A stretch of DNA of 64,000 bases from Symbiodinium sp. CCMP2592. Its lineage: Eukaryota; Sar; Dinophyceae; Suessiales; Symbiodiniaceae. The position numbers and the translations under genes are program-made. This document shows, one piece after another, positions 1-11,807 of this stretch (position 1 is the stretch's first letter; every line of letters begins with the position of its first letter). The stretch is from the NCBI GenBank assembly GCA_905221615.1, contig CAJNDT010000136.1, positions 631,001 to 695,000 of the forward strand, read 5' to 3'. Under the pieces are notes generated by a model, which was not told the DNA's origin, ran no database searches, and saw nothing but the letters and a program-made list of their open reading frames with translations.

Positions 1-240
1 GTGAGCGTCTGCACAACTGTGTTGTTGAAAGGTGAGCGTGCCGACGCACTGTGTCTTTTGAAGCGGAACTGTATCTTTCACGGGCGCTGACACGACACAA
101 CTGCGTGTCTTTCAAGGGCTTGCAGCGCGTGTGGCGCGCGCAGACGACTGTATTTTCAAGGGCGGGCGCGCGGACGCAACTGAATCTTTCAAAGGTGAGC
201 GCGCCGATGCAATTGTATCTTTGAAAGGTGAGCGCATGAC
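1..240. repeat. Degenerate tandem repeat, about 33-36 bp
   Basis: Roughly seven diverged copies of a unit built on GGTGAGCGCGCCGACGCAA followed by CTGTATCTTTCAAA run from the window edge to about 240. The last two copies (from about 160 and 195) are the cleanest. Weak ORFs through it are a by-product of the repetition. The array may continue left of the window. Confidence 0.7.
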
Positions 241-1627
241 TGCCGCATTTCAATTTTGTGAACATCCTGTGCAAGTTGGCAAGGTGTGCCTGGCATCCTT
301 TGGCAGAGCGGGGGGGGGGGCACAACTGGCATGAAATTTGCGTTTTGCCAGGTGTTGTGTTTGGATGTGGCATGTTCTTGGAGGAAGGCTCAGAAAGCAG
401 TCATGTCGATGAGGGTGTGTGTGTGTGTTTGGTTTGTGTGGTTTGAATTTGAGCAATGACAGTGACCGTGATCTGGCTTGCAAGTGTTGCTGGTTTGCAC
501 CTTGAAGTCTTGACTTGTGAAGATGCACATTGGAAACCTTCTTGTGTAGGTCTTTCTAGGCCGCAATTGTTTGATGTCACCACAATCGTTAGTCAATTGT
601 CTTTTCGTTAGTTAATATGCGTTGACAACCAATATTAAACTATTTGTTCACTCACAGATAGAGTTGACAACTTATTTTAGCGTTCTCGCAGAATCAATCA
701 ATCAACCAAGCCATGCCATGCTCATTCTCGCATCAACCAATCAATCAAAGCTCACTGATGTAAAGGCCTCCCGGGCATTTTTGCAAAGACGAACGTGCTT
801 CCAGCTCACTGGAGACTTAGGGCCACCCCCATTCGGCCGAAATATGGGGTCACCCCGCTCTGTATGTCACGCCAATGTCAGGGGCGTTGGAACTCTTGTG
901 TCGTCTTTGTCCTGCGCGGCACTCTGAAGTCCGCTGGTGCCCCATGGTGACGACGACGGGCCCCCTTGTGACAAGTCCATACTCGTCATAGAGTGGATTC
1001 GATGCGCAACGCAGCGATTCAGAAGTGACATTGTCACTGCCGACATTTACATGTGCCACTGTATCGATGCGATCCGGGGCCACGCGGACATGGTAGCCGA
1101 CATTCGATTGTGGTGCGGGTATGTGGCATGTCGTAAAGTGAGGCCTCCTCTGCAATGTGTGAGAATCCCGTCTCTACCAGTGGGCACTCCACTTTGCTGG
1201 ACAGGCGACCGCACAGAATAAATCCCCACCCCTGGCCAACGACACTGTCCCGCACGGACACGTACCCAGGGCCCAATGGTCCGAGCCCGACTCGAGCAGT
1301 GACGCCTGCTGAACTGCCTTGCGGTCTGTCAGACCACTGAGCTGGGCGTGCGGGATGGGTAGGGCGAATCGAACAAGCCAAGCAGGCCGACCAAGCCAAG
1401 CAAGACATGAGACATGACATGAAAGCAAGTTCGTCGGCAAAGGCTGAACAACCCCCTCTGAAGCGGCACATGTGCCTGGCCCCAGGTACTCTGGCAGGAT
1501 TCTGGCAACTTCCTCTGCGAAATCAAGAACAATGTAGCTGTGCTGCATCTTTTGCGAATGAATTGACCATGGAACCTAGCTTGGATTCTGATGCCTGTGC
1601 GCGAATGCACCTTCGCCCTTCGCTGAC
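241..1627. other. No supported gene
   Basis: Overlapping open frames up to 145 codons occur on both strands (for example minus 1034-1471 and plus 1407-1685), but none shows splice signals, a domain or internal repetition that singles it out. A GT-rich patch lies at 413-445 and repeated AAGCCAAGCA-like words at 1375-1405. Confidence 0.4.
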
Positions 1628-1890
1628 TGACATCTCGGCAATGTCACATCAGGCTTGGACAGAATTGCTAAATAAATTTACATGAAGAACGTTTTTGAAG
1701 TTGAACCATCACTGACATTTTGACAAACTCGACACATCCGGCTAGGACAGAACGCCATCGCTGACATTTCGGTAAACTCAATACATCCGGCTTGGACAGA
1801 ATACAATTGTGTAAATGAAAAATGTTCGGCAAACAAAGCACACCCGGCTTGGACAGAATACCATCGCTGACATTTCGGCAAATTCAACCA
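1628..1890. repeat. Degenerate tandem repeat, about 50 bp
   Basis: Four to five copies of a unit containing CATCCGGCTTGGACAGAAT, then CCATCGCTGACATTTCGG and a CAAACTCAA tail. Copies start near 1650, 1735, 1788 and 1848, with spacing made irregular by insertions. Confidence 0.7.
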
Positions 1891-2299
1891 CGGAGAACGA
1901 TGGTTTCCTCACGCAGGCTTGCTCCAGGATAGAAATTGCAGCTGTTGTCGTTTTGGCCAACCCCAGGGTCCAAGCAAACGCTTTCGAGAGAGCCATAGGC
2001 CGTGCCCCCGGTATTAAAATAGTTAATAAATACATAAAAAATTTAATGCTGCAACAGCCTGAAACCCTACAGGAGTTCAATGTCGGTATATTGAACTGCA
2101 CTATTGAGGAAATTGGTTTTGGCCTTCAAACCCCACTGATGCAGCCCCCAAGGATTCAACCCTCAAAACGAGTGTGCCGATATGTGTATGTGTATCTGTA
2201 TATGTAAATGTAGAAGTACATGTATATGTATGTGTACGATGCATACATACATATACACACACATGTTTGTGATTAAAAAGTTAAAAGGGTCCCCTTCCT

Positions 2300-2587
2300 A
2301 TGCATCTAAGAATGGTGTTGACTTTGTGGGCCAGATGCAAGCGAGATGACAGAGGAACCGCAGACTGCGAGCTTTCACCCGCGAGATTGAATCCTGAGCG
2401 GCGCTTCCCTTGGTGTGTGTTTCCGGGCGGGGACGGTGTCTCAGGCATTTGGGAGATGATGGACCGCCACCTGCCCGATCGTCCTGTTCGGGCTTATCGC
2501 ACAAGGACGCTGCGAGACTGTGTGTTTAGGACGTGTCAGGACATGCCCAGAGCTTTGAGCGTAGAAGCCCAACGCCATAAAAAGTAA
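2300..2587 (+). CDS. Candidate exon, unknown protein
   Basis: A 95-codon open frame with balanced composition, rich in Arg, Asp and Cys (for example residues PERRFPWCVFPGGDG and DRHLPDRPVRAYRTRTLRDC). The frame is preceded by a possible acceptor (GCATCTAAG) and ends in TAA at 2585-2587. No domain is recognised. It could be a terminal exon; the opposite strand also has shorter open frames, so the call is tentative. Confidence 0.35.
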   Translation: MHLRMVLTLWARCKRDDRGTADCELSPARLNPERRFPWCVFPGGDGVSGIWEMMDRHLPDRPVRAYRTRTLRDCVFRTCQDMPRALSVEAQRHKK

Positions 2588-3510
2588 GAACCCTGCGCTC
2601 CATCGCGCTCCCAAGAGACCTGAACGGAGCACGGTCCCTAGAGGCGTCTTGAACATTGCGCCGATATGTGTCTCGCCCTGGCCTCATCATGTGTGTGCGG
2701 GGTCACCTAAACCGGGCGAATCTTTCTTTTTCTGATTACAAAGCGGAATCAGACTCTCTTCATGCATAGACACACTGTCTATATAGATTTGCGACGATGT
2801 ATACACTAATTATCCGCGCAAGTCTTGATAGACAGAAAGATAGGAAGACCCCAAGATCGGTAAAGATCCAAAGATGGGAAGACAGAAAGATAGAAAGACG
2901 GATAGATGCATAGAATTGCACCGTTGCAGCGCAGGTGCATAGAGCAACGCCTCCAAGGATTCTTAGGGAAACTAGTGTGGTTAGTGATTAGGGTTAGGTT
3001 GGTTTTCAGGCTTTCAGGGGGTGTATGGTCATGAGGGCCATTAGGCTTCTTGGGTTTCGTTATTAGGGTTATCAGGGTGATGAGGGTCTTCATAGTTACG
3101 ACAGTTTGGCGAGTAATGCAGGCCTACACAACAAGTACTGTAGGGGGTGACATGTTGCAGAGTTCAGGCATGTCCAAAAGATCAAGAGGATGAGCAGACG
3201 ATTCAACATGCATGTTTGGATGCATACATATGCAGGCGTGTATGTCTATATGCGCATATACCTATGTACGTAGGGAGGCAGGTCCAGCTAGGTATGTATG
3301 TATGCATCGTGCACATATATGCGTTTCTGTATGATATGCACACCTGCAGTAAGACAAAGACAAACTTGCGTGTTGCGGTTTTGCTCTTCCTTGGCCGTGC
3401 GCCAAGGAATTTCTCAGGACAATGTGTCCTGTTTTTTCCACTCTTGGCAAATTTGTCTGCCCGCCTCGTGATTAAGAGCTCTGAGAGCCGAGTCCTCATT
3501 CTTCGTTCCA
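2588..3510. other. No supported gene; simple repeats
   Basis: The stretch holds a GATAGA/GACAGAAAGATAG-type simple repeat at about 2826-2908, loosely telomere-like TTAGGGTT words at 2985-3085, and TATG-rich sequence at 3215-3335. The open frame 3147-3575 runs across the TATG-rich part and into an inverted repeat and is not supported as a gene. Confidence 0.5.
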
Positions 3511-3615
3511 AGAGAGCCCAATACCCCTTAATTCAGGAATATAGCGTAAATCATACTATAAAGCCCTATATATGATTTAAGCTATATTCCTTAATTAAGG
3601 GGTATTGGGCTCTCT
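3511..3615. mobile_element. MITE-like inverted repeat, family E (copy 1)
   Basis: An almost perfect 105-bp palindrome. The arms begin AGAGAGCCCAATACCCCTTA and run through AATATAGC(T/G)TAAATCATA to a centre near 3563. A half copy is found at 27452-27510, so this is a dispersed foldback element rather than a unique hairpin. No transposase is present. Confidence 0.8.
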
Positions 3616-4951
3616 GGGTTGTTGCTTTCAGGATTTGGAGGTGTCTTTACTGTGGCAACAGTTCTCCCTTTCCTTAATCGAAGCCACCGTGCTGGGGCAC
3701 GGCCATTCAGACCCCGTACGCGAGCAGTTTGGAGGGGATGGGTTGAGCGATGATTCGAAGTTACGGTGTAGATTCGCCGTGTAACTGTAGAGTAAAGGAT
3801 TCTGGTTTGGGGTTTCCTTGTGGGCTGGCGCCTGGCTTGGTTGAGAGTTGGTCTGGGCTTACCGGTTTCAATTTGTCGGAGCTGAGGGCGTTTTTGAGCA
3901 ATCCTGGAAGGTTCAGGCGGAAATCTCAAGGTCTTAGGACTAGAATTTGGCCGGTCGGAAGCAGAATCTCACGGCGTAGCTGTTCTCTATCGGGTTGAGA
4001 CTGATGGGTTTCGATGCTTGCTTGGCAGAGCTTTACATAGTTTCGGTTGCGGTTACAAGGTGGGGTATGAGGTCGCGGCGTCAATAGACTGAGGCGAAAG
4101 GTGTACTGTACAGAGAACAGGGTCACAGGGCTTCTTCGGATAGATAGATCTCAGATCTCCAGCTTGACAAGCTCCTCCTGCACTTGCAGACACCGCCCAG
4201 CGCATGGAACCTCGACTGAATCGTGTCAGCCTCCATTCCAAACGCTGCCCCCCATGCACGGCAGGCATTTCACCGCGATATTGCTGCGCATAACTTGATG
4301 ATTGCATCTCGCCTGCACTTGTGAGCGTTTGGGTCATGGGTTTTCAGGAGATGTAGGATGTGCCATAGCCTAGGATGTGCCATAACCTATCACAGCAACT
4401 ACAGCGAGCGACTTCTTCATGAATTTGCAGAGCTGTCCCCAAATCCTGGTGCATTTGTTGAGCCGACGACTTCGGCCACTAACTTCTTGAGCTGTAAACA
4501 GGTTGTAGGTGTAGAATCACAGTTTAGTGTCTAGAGCCTTCGATGCTACATCCTAATCCGTACAAAAGACAAGCCCAACGCCTACAAGCCCAAACCGGAA
4601 GCCCCAAACCCGCCCAAACCGGAACCGGAGCCCCCGGGCCTTCATGTATATATGTATTATGTATGCATACCTGCATGTATGCATGTAGACAATTGCATGT
4701 ACACACACGCAGCACACAACCCGCATACGTATGCAGATATACTAGGTGATTTTAGAGCTTTACATGTTCTTTATTGTGTTCAAAATTGGGTTCACTCTTG
4801 CAGTCGCCGATGGACAAAGCATCTTAAGGATTTCTTGAAGGGTAAAGGTTTGGAGAGCCATCAAGCCTATGGAAATTCTTGACTGAAGTTTAGGATTGAG
4901 TAGTACGTTGCCAAATTGAGTTCAGCAAGCACTTCGCTTCTGAGACGCGCC
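3616..4951. other. No supported gene
   Basis: Weak open frames on both strands (minus 4053-4337 is the most protein-like, 94 codons) lack splice or domain support. ACCGGAAGCCCAAACC-type repeats lie at 4570-4635 and a TATGCATG-rich microsatellite at 4640-4745. Confidence 0.4.
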
Positions 4952-4982
4952 ATGGCAAACTGCTGGGATGAGCTGGGGTCGA
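4952..4982 (+). CDS. Possible first coding exon
   Basis: ATG followed by ten codons (MANCWDELGS) ends at a consensus-like donor GTATGC. The start is chosen only because an ATG in reasonable context lies just upstream of that donor. There is no domain and no second exon I can tie to it. Confidence 0.2.
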
Positions 4983-5036
4983 GTATGCAGCTCATCTATG
5001 CTGCTTGACTGTTTAGCGATTTAGGGATTGGGGCTA

Positions 5037-5145
5037 CTATTGAGGCCTAAATAAGTACCTATACCATTCGGGGGTTCCTTATGAGAAATATGGTATAATA
5101 TACCCCCGAACCCTATTCTAATGACTAAGGCCGCTGTATCACTTG
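5037..5145. mobile_element. MITE-like inverted repeat, family F
   Basis: A foldback of about 100 bp with arms of the type TATTGAGGCCTAAATAA and the reverse-complement end ATGACTAAGGCCGC, and an inner CCATTCGGGGGTTCC / TACCCCCGAACCC pair. The end CCCTATTCTAATGATTAAGGCC recurs at about 6290-6330, 37910-37940, 50495-50530 and 61440-61470. Confidence 0.65.
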
Positions 5146-5252
5146 TGTGGGGTTAGCTTAGTGTTTCTGGAAAAAGGGCTCTTCTGTTCGACAGGTCGTT
5201 TTCGTTTCTGCGCTGCTGAGTTGAATATGGGGGTTTCCGAAAACTGGGGGTG

Positions 5253-5891
5253 CTATATGTTGGGGTCCTTATAATTATTGAAGGTGTTCTCTGTTTTACA
5301 ACCCAATCTTCGCGAGGGTAGACTTTTCGATGTGTGCAAGCAGCAGGTCCAGGGAATTTGCGAGAGGGCCATCCACAGGCAAACTCTGCCCTTTTGCACA
5401 CCACGCTGCATGGTGGTGCACACTTGGTGAATGGGAACACCGGCTGGCAGGTGTCTGGGTATGGGAGCTCCGTCTGCGTGCCCTGTTCTGATTGCCAGCC
5501 CGGGGAAGAACATCTGTTTGGGAAGAGGAAGATGATCGGCCGCGGTCAGCTGACTGGAGGCAGTGGCGCTGGCGTCACCGGTGGTGCTGCAACAGGAAGA
5601 GTCGGCGTTGAGTAGGCCGAAGGCGACGTAGAAGCGGCGATGGCTCGTGCCCTGAGGGTCCAGTCCTGTTGAGACAGTCGAGGCTGGCGCCGTTGATGAC
5701 GAAGCGCTCTGAAGTGGCCCTCTTTGGCGTAGCCCCTCGCCCGTGAGCTCCTTCTTGATGGCCTCTGAACCGGTTCCTCCACACTCTTGCCCTTCTTGGC
5801 CTTCGAGACCGCCCGAATCCGAGGAGGATGGTGGGAGGCACAGTTCCACCAGACTCCTCCCACCTTCCCATATGGCATTCACTGACAACAC
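5253..5891 (-). CDS. Candidate exon on the minus strand, unknown protein
   Basis: The longest open frame not built from simple repeats in the 5' third (212 codons). The central part (for example RRFYVAFGLLNADSSCC) has protein-like composition; the N-terminal third is Ser/Gly/Glu-rich. Two overlapping plus-strand frames and a second minus frame are also open, so the strand is uncertain. The last codons run into a sequence related to the family G inverted repeat (GTTTCCGAAAACTGGGGG at about 5230), so the true exon probably ends near 5330. No domain was recognised. Confidence 0.3.
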   Translation of the reverse strand: MLSVNAIWEGGRSLVELCLPPSSSDSGGLEGQEGQECGGTGSEAIKKELTGEGLRQRGPLQSASSSTAPASTVSTGLDPQGTSHRRFYVAFGLLNADSSCCSTTGDASATASSQLTAADHLPLPKQMFFPGLAIRTGHADGAPIPRHLPAGVPIHQVCTTMQRGVQKGRVCLWMALSQIPWTCCLHTSKSLPSRRLGCKTENTFNNYKDPNI

Positions 5892-5984
5892 CAGAAACGC
5901 CTTTAATGCGTGTTTTTGTTGGGCCGTCGATTGATTTGTGTTGTTTCCTTTCTGCTACTTAAAAAAAGCCGCCCAGACCCTAAG

Positions 5985-6172
5985 CCAGCTCGCAAACCCT
6001 GGGACGGCCTCGTGATGCTTTGGCCGCCAAGGACGCGAAGGATTCCGACTCCGAATATGTCGACCTCAACGACGATGAGGAGGCGCGCGACTTCAGCTCC
6101 AGGGTCCCCTACGCCCTACAAACCCTGATCCCGGAAATGAGCTGTAAAAAAGACAGACTTTTCGGATCTTGA
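5985..6172 (+). CDS. Acidic exon, unknown protein
   Basis: The open frame starts after a possible acceptor (GACCCTAAG) and runs to TGA at 6170. It encodes an Asp/Glu-rich stretch with pieces DALAAKDAKDSDSEYVDLND and EEARDFSSRVPYALQTLIPE. Composition is strongly protein-like and unlike the flanks. The left flank carries a CCCTAAG-type acceptor tract. The true 3' border may be earlier than the stop. Confidence 0.5.
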
Positions 6173-7089
6173 ATTCCGAGCCGCCGAAGTAGCTGGAGGG
6201 CCAAAACCGACCTTGAAGCAAAAGCCTCATATACGGACCAAAATAGTTACCACTCTTATTCTTAGGGTTCCTCACTGTCATCGTATTATGAGGGGTCCCA
6301 AAACCCCATTCTAATTCCAAAGGCCCCTGCCTTCGCTTTAAAGCATATCTCAAGCTTCCCGATCGGATGGGGGTTGAAGGTTGAGGTCCGGTAAAAGGCC
6401 GGAGGCCTAAATCCTTCGGGTCTACTGCTGGGTTGTCTGTTTCGGGGTAGGTTTTTGGCCTCTGGCGGGGTCGGGGAGGCGGCCAGGGCTAGGGCGACTG
6501 GCTTTGTAAGATGTCCACCCAGATCCTCAGCCAGCCCCCAAACCCCAGTATCCCCCGCCCACAATCTACCGAACCCCGGTCCCGGAGGTCATAGCCTCAG
6601 ACCCCAAAGCCCTAGCCCCCAAAACCTAGGTGCTACAAACCCCAAACACTGGAAATCAAGCAACGAAACAGCTTCTTCCCACTCAGGCGCCCATTCACCC
6701 AGATTTCCTGATACCAAAGACCCAGGAGGCAACTGCGACTGCAATTGCTCGGCTGTTCTTGCGGGCTTGAAGCTTTCGAGGTTTTGTTTGTGTCGCAGTC
6801 GAACGTGAAGGGTTTTTGCTTCAGGTTTGATGTTGTAGTTGGCTGGCGATGTGTGAGCTTCGTAGTGAAACCCACATGCACAGAAGCCAAAATGGTATGA
6901 GCGTCAGCTCTCAGAGAATATGCAGGGTCGGCTTGGCCGTTTGCTTGCACGAAGTGCATCAGTTTCAAAGCCTACGTTGCCTTTTGTTTCATAATGAGCT
7001 ACAAGAACCCGCCTCTAGAGGGAACGCTCGTTCTCACAATCATCAGTACCTGGGTATACTCTCTCAGCTCTACTTCTGAACATCCTGTC
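6173..7089. other. Family F-like element, GT/CA-rich tracts, weak exon candidate
   Basis: A family F-like inverted repeat occupies about 6232-6330. A GT-rich tract (6360-6470) is followed by a CA-rich tract (6535-6650, CCCCAAACCCC words). An open stretch at about 6660-6810 could be an exon, but frames disagree. No gene is asserted. Confidence 0.4.
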
Positions 7090-7500
7090 CCCAAGTGAAG
7101 CCCTCAATGCTAATCAGCTAATCCCAAACTCAAGACTCAAGACCTCGACAGTCTTAAGCCCATAAGCTCTAAACCAGAAGCCCGCAGCCCGAAACCCTAA
7201 ACCACAGGCCCTTGTCCCTAAACCCCCAAACCCTTATCCCCATGTCCCATATCGCTGCGCCCATATCCCTTATCCTTAAGCCTAAGCCCCAAAACCTCAA
7301 GCCCTGCACTCCAAACCTCCAAAAGCCCGAATCTCCCAAGCCCAGTCTAGGGTTTTCGGGTTCTAGGGCTTGCGGGGTTTGGAGGCTACCGTCTTTGCCA
7401 GCATCAAGAACCATAAAGGCTTTCCGATAAACAGACAGCATCCAGACACTACAACTCTCGGTTTAGGTTTTAGTGCTTGGTTTAGGTTCTAAGTTGGCTT
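7090..7500. repeat. Telomere-like CCCTAAA tract switching to TTTAGGG
   Basis: From about 7090 to 7343 the + strand is dominated by CCCTAAACC and variants such as AAGCCC and AAACCC. At about 7345 it switches to TCTAGGGTTTTCGGGTTCTAGGG and stays GT-rich to about 7500, apart from a short unique segment. No good exon is seen at the switch point. Confidence 0.75.
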
Positions 7501-8961
7501 TTAGGAAATGAGGGCTGTTCCCAATACAAGATATTTTCTACATGTCGCAGAATTGCGGCCTACAGCGGCATTCGCTGCAAGACCCGAGCATCCCTTAACA
7601 TGTCGTTGCTCATACTTCGGGTTTTGTTTCCAGCTACTTGCCGAACGCTCCCCCTGAGCCCAAACGCGTAAGCAGGCAGCGTTGGCAGTTGCCGGCAAGC
7701 CTAAGCACCACTTGAACTCCATGAGCCATGTAGGCAAGCAAGTTTTCGATGAACGCCGCACTAGCCATCATCGCGGTCGTACCAGCCCGGTCGCCATCGC
7801 GCTACTGTGTTTTTGTCTACAAATATAAAATATATACATACATAGAAACCTTACAATCCGCTGGACACTCACAACATCAGTCGCAAAGACTTGACAGTTG
7901 TCAGTATCAGCACAGCCGTCATCGTGACCATAACGGCGTTTGCTTCTTGTGGTGCCCGGGGATCACTGCGATGATCATCATGGTCATACAGTTGATGGCA
8001 GTGATGGCTGCAACGATAGCGATGGTGATGGTCGTGAATCAGGACGGGGATCATGATTAATGGTGATGATGACTGTCAGGATGATTGTTGACTCCATTCT
8101 GGTTCTGACGAGGGAGGTGATGGCAGCCGTACTAGAGATGGCGAAGACGAAGCGACCTAGTATACCCTAAACCCGAGGAGCTAAACCCCAAATGCTAAAC
8201 CCTACTATGACAGCTACTATGATCATAACAGTCCACGGATGGCGAGGTTTCTACCCAGCAGCTTTGTCCCCGCCTCGCGGCCGCAGAACTTGGAGCCAAG
8301 TTGGAGCCCCGCGAGCCCTGGAAGCTAAGGACCGAAGCTACATTCGGGCAGCCCTGAAGCCAAAAGTCCTGAAACCTGGCTGACCGAACCAAAAGGTTTC
8401 AACAATCCTAGCTATAGTCTCCATTGCAGTTCGTTTTGGGGGTTGCCTATATATGATACGAAATGGATATTTGGTTAAACCAAAGAAGGAACTGCAATTA
8501 CCAGTTTGCAGCTCATGTAACGTGGAGTACAGCTCTTAAGCATACCGGACTTACAGTCACGGGAGCAGGTCTCTCAAAGTTCTTCGAGACACTTGTGTCT
8601 GGATTGTCATTTTCAGGATGGTGTTTGCTGCGACTTGCCTGTTACACCCAGTACCACATGTGGAAGTTGAGACGGCGCAGCCTCTGACAGAACACCCGCG
8701 AAGCCGTCGAAATCAAAGTCTAGACGCTCGAAGCCTCAAGGAGTGAGATCGTAAGCCCTAGGCTTTAGCCCTAAACGCTAAAGCCCAATTGTGTCAGTTA
8801 GTAGCGCTAGCAAGAAACAAAAACAGGCATCCATGTGCAACCCGAAACGCTGTAGGGTTTAGCGTTTTCCCTATTTAAGAGGTTGCACTGCCCTAGGTTG
8901 ACGGCTGAGTGACTCGGAAGCTGACCCTAAATCCTAGTCCTTAAATCCTAATTCCTTGAAG
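7501..8961. other. No firmly supported gene; trinucleotide-rich patch
   Basis: A minus-strand frame (7501-7761, 86 codons) and plus frames 8192-8383 (with RRTWSQVGAPRALEAKDRSY) and 8463-8687 are possible exons without splice evidence. 7900-8100 is rich in CATCAT/GATGAT-type triplets. CCCTAAA-like words occur at 8165-8210, 8755-8785 and 8925-8955. Confidence 0.35.
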
Positions 8962-11363
8962 CCGACCTGATCGTTGCTGAGGGCCTGCGGTCCCGGGACG
9001 CCTGGGTGATTCGGCGAAAGTCGGCAGAGGACTACGTCAGCGATAAGAGCCTGGAGCTGCGGGGTCCGATCTGGTGATCTTGTGGTGTTTCTCTGATGTA
9101 GTGCAAAAGGCTTTCGATGCAGACGGCTACGTGGCAGCTACTCGTCACGCGAACACCTCGAAGGTGGTGGAGGTCCAACCCTGGGTCTTCGAATGCAAGT
9201 CTCCACTGCAAGACCGAGAGGAGTTCCGTGCCGCCAAGGGTTTGCCGGAGCAGTTTCCCAACCCCGACGATGCCAAGCGCATCTTTTACTTCGACGACTT
9301 AACTACCGACCTGACTGACGACTACTCGCTGGGCTTTTGCGAGTGCTTTGCTGGGAACTATGGGGACTCATGGCCTGTGCAGAGTCAGGCTTTTGAGGCC
9401 ATGCCTCCTGGCTCTGAGAATGCCTTTGTACCCCCACCCCAGCTGCTCGTGCATGGAGCCGGGCTGCGGGCTTTGAAACCCGCGTGGCCAGGACGTGGGA
9501 CTGCAGGACTGCGAGGTGCTGGCCAAGCCGCTCGGGCTGTGAAGTGCATGCAGCCATTGTAGCCATTGTAGCCTTCGTTGCGGTGGTAGGCCTGGTGCTC
9601 CGCAGAGTGTTTTGGCTGCCCCGCACCTGCAGGAAGTCGCATCGGGGAGTATGCAGGCATTTCGCTCTGCCGCCTCTACCTGACGTGCAACTCCTTGCAG
9701 GTCGAAGTCGGCGCCGAGGGCCAGTTGTTCGGGCTAAGCTTTCAGGAAGCCTGTGTCATCAATCCCGAGGAGTGCTGGGACGAGAAGCGCAGGCTCTTCT
9801 TTACCGGCTTCCAGACCTCATTGGAAGTGCACTCTATGAGCAGCTGAAGCAGTGCCACCGACTCAAGCGCTTGGGGGTTCCTGGCGTGCAGAGCTGTGAC
9901 ATGTGTCGCTTTGCTCCGAGCAGTTACCGCTCCGAGCGTCAGCCTCTGAGCCCCAGCTTCCCTGCCGGCACCGCCCTGAAAGTCTCTGCCATTCCGACCT
10001 CTACCGAACTTTCCATCACGAGGTCCAGATCAGCAGGATGGGCTTGACTTGCGTGAACGGCTACTGGATCACAGAATTCGGTGGCATGTCCATGATGGAC
10101 CTGAACTGCCAGATCGGTGTGCAGATCAAGTTTCCTGGACTACTCCCGAGTCCAGGGGAGGAATGGTTCGAGGCCCACGGAAAGACCCTTCGCTCTTGGG
10201 ATGAGTGCTTGGCCCCTGACCATTCCGAAGCCCTGGAAGCGAACGAGATGCCCCTCGTGTCCTTCGCTTTGCCTTGGGGCAACGTGGCTCATGTGCAGCT
10301 CAAGGGCTCCACGGTCTCCTTCTGCCAGGAGTCCACGCGCTTCCTGGCAGCCTTGGCGGCTCTGTGTACGGCTCGGGCTCCCGACAGCAGCTGGATTTGG
10401 GCCGGTTTGGAGGATGAGATCTCCTTCCTTGTGGTGGCAGCCACGGCAAGGTCGGCCTTTACAGCCTAGCCGGCGCTTCCTTCAAATCATCGGCCAGCAG
10501 CTGAAGCTCTCGGAGCAGCATTTGGCCCAAATGGACGACAGTGTGGTTTTCCAAGCCGTGGGCAGCCACTTGGACTTGAGTGCCTCCAACTAGTTTGCAT
10601 GACTTTAGCTGCGGCTGCCTCCAACACTGACACTACCCCTGCTTTGTTTCCAGTGGGAAGATCACTGAGGGCTTGCTTTTGGGCGCATTCAAGAAGCTGA
10701 GACTTAAAGGCACTTAGTACTCTCAGGCATATGCGGTCCGCATGCTGTTTGATTCGGAGGGCAGGGCGCGCCTAAGGTGACGATGTCCCTGAACCCTCGT
10801 GGTGTCTCGCATACTTTTGTTCAGGCAAGTGTCGATTTCTCTTTCGCTACTCTCTCTCCTTTTCTCCTTTTCTCCTTCTCTCCCTCTCTCGCTCTCCCTG
10901 CATCTCTGTCTTATTCCATTTCTTTGTCGCGTACCTCCAAGCAAACTGAAAACCCTATAACCCCGAAACCCAAAGCCCTCATTAGCTTTGTCAGGTGATG
11001 CCGGCCATCTCGGCCTTTGGAACCTGGGGAGCCGACGCTTTGTGACCCTGAACGGTGCTACAGCTCGTGCGGAGAACTGCTGCTCAGACTCAGGACACTC
11101 CTAGTGATTCAGAAACAGGCGAAATCCACTAGCATTAGGGTTCGGGGCAGTCTGGGGTTTTGGGCCCCCGCTTGGCTCGAGGCGCCTCATGCAGCAGCAG
11201 CTTGAGCGAGCAGATGACAGCGGAACAGACATTTGTGACACAGACGTTTGCCCACGAGTTTACCTTTCACCTTGGTGGATATGCCTGTGCCAACGTCTAC
11301 TTTGACATGACAGACTCCAGATGCCAGCAGCTCTGCTCCTCGGCGGCATTCGCTTGCGAATGA
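8962..11363 (+). CDS. Multi-exon gene, WD40-like segment, function unknown
   Basis: Likely coding segments: 8962-about 9065 (ADLIVAEGLRSRDAWVIRRK), about 9100-9448 (contains FPNPDDAKRIFYFDDLTTD), pieces between 9492 and 9900 (two overlapping frames both protein-like), about 9922-10430 (QISRMGLTCVNGYWITEFGG, DLNCQIGVQIKFPG), 10465-10592, 10654-10709, about 10760-10801, 10995-11103 and 11201-11363 (stop). Phase is preserved across introns 10593-10653 (61 bp), 10802-10994 (193 bp, with a long CT-rich tract) and 11104-11200 (97 bp). The joined residues VTMSLNPRG and DAGHLGLWNLGSRRFVTLNG look like one WD40 blade (GH..LWNL..RFVTL), but a single blade is weak evidence and no other was found. The last exon contains FAHEFTFHLGGYACANVYFD. 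The 5' end is not defined. Confidence 0.5.
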
Positions 11364-11394
11364 CCCTCGCCAAATTACATAGCGATCACTCTTA

Positions 11395-11740
11395 TTGGCA
11401 TTATCATCTTCGTTATCACTATCATTCCATTATCATCGTTGTTATCACTGTCATTGTCATTATCCGTATCATTATCATCAGGTTACCCTTGTCACTATAG
11501 TTATCGTGACCATTATCTTTGTAATTACCACTATCCGTCTCAATACTGTTTCTGTTGTTACGACTAGCATTATCAGTTTAATTGTTGTTGTTCTTCATTC
11601 CGAGCCGTACTGGTGTGAGCATTTGAGCATTATTGCTGTGTTCATTTTCGTCCGCTCTCAATACTGTTATTACAGGTGTTATAGTGTTTACCATGTACTT
11701 GGCTATTCAGTTTTATACTTGATTTACTATCAGTGTAGAG
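11395..11740. repeat. TTATCA/CATTAT trinucleotide-rich tract
   Basis: The sequence is dominated by ATTATC, GTTATCACT and CATTATC words, a degenerate trinucleotide microsatellite. The open frame across it (Ser/Thr/Val/Ile-rich) is a consequence of the repeat. Confidence 0.7.
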
Positions 11741-11741
11741 G

Positions 11742-11806
<65 letters not shown>

Positions 11807-11807
11807 G
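11741..11807. repeat. (GTT)n microsatellite, about 22 units
   Basis: An uninterrupted run of GTT triplets. It reads as poly-Leu, poly-Cys or poly-Val depending on frame and is not evidence of a gene. Confidence 0.95.

Noticed and set aside
5334-5615. Plus-strand 93-codon frame opposite the minus-strand candidate
   Set aside because: Gly-rich composition typical of an antisense shadow; no borders. Kept only the minus frame, at low confidence.
6880-6900. Reverse-complement relic of the dinoflagellate spliced leader (AGCCAAAATGG)
   Set aside because: Only 11 bases match and both flanks diverge; it is not adjacent to an exon start, so chance is likely.
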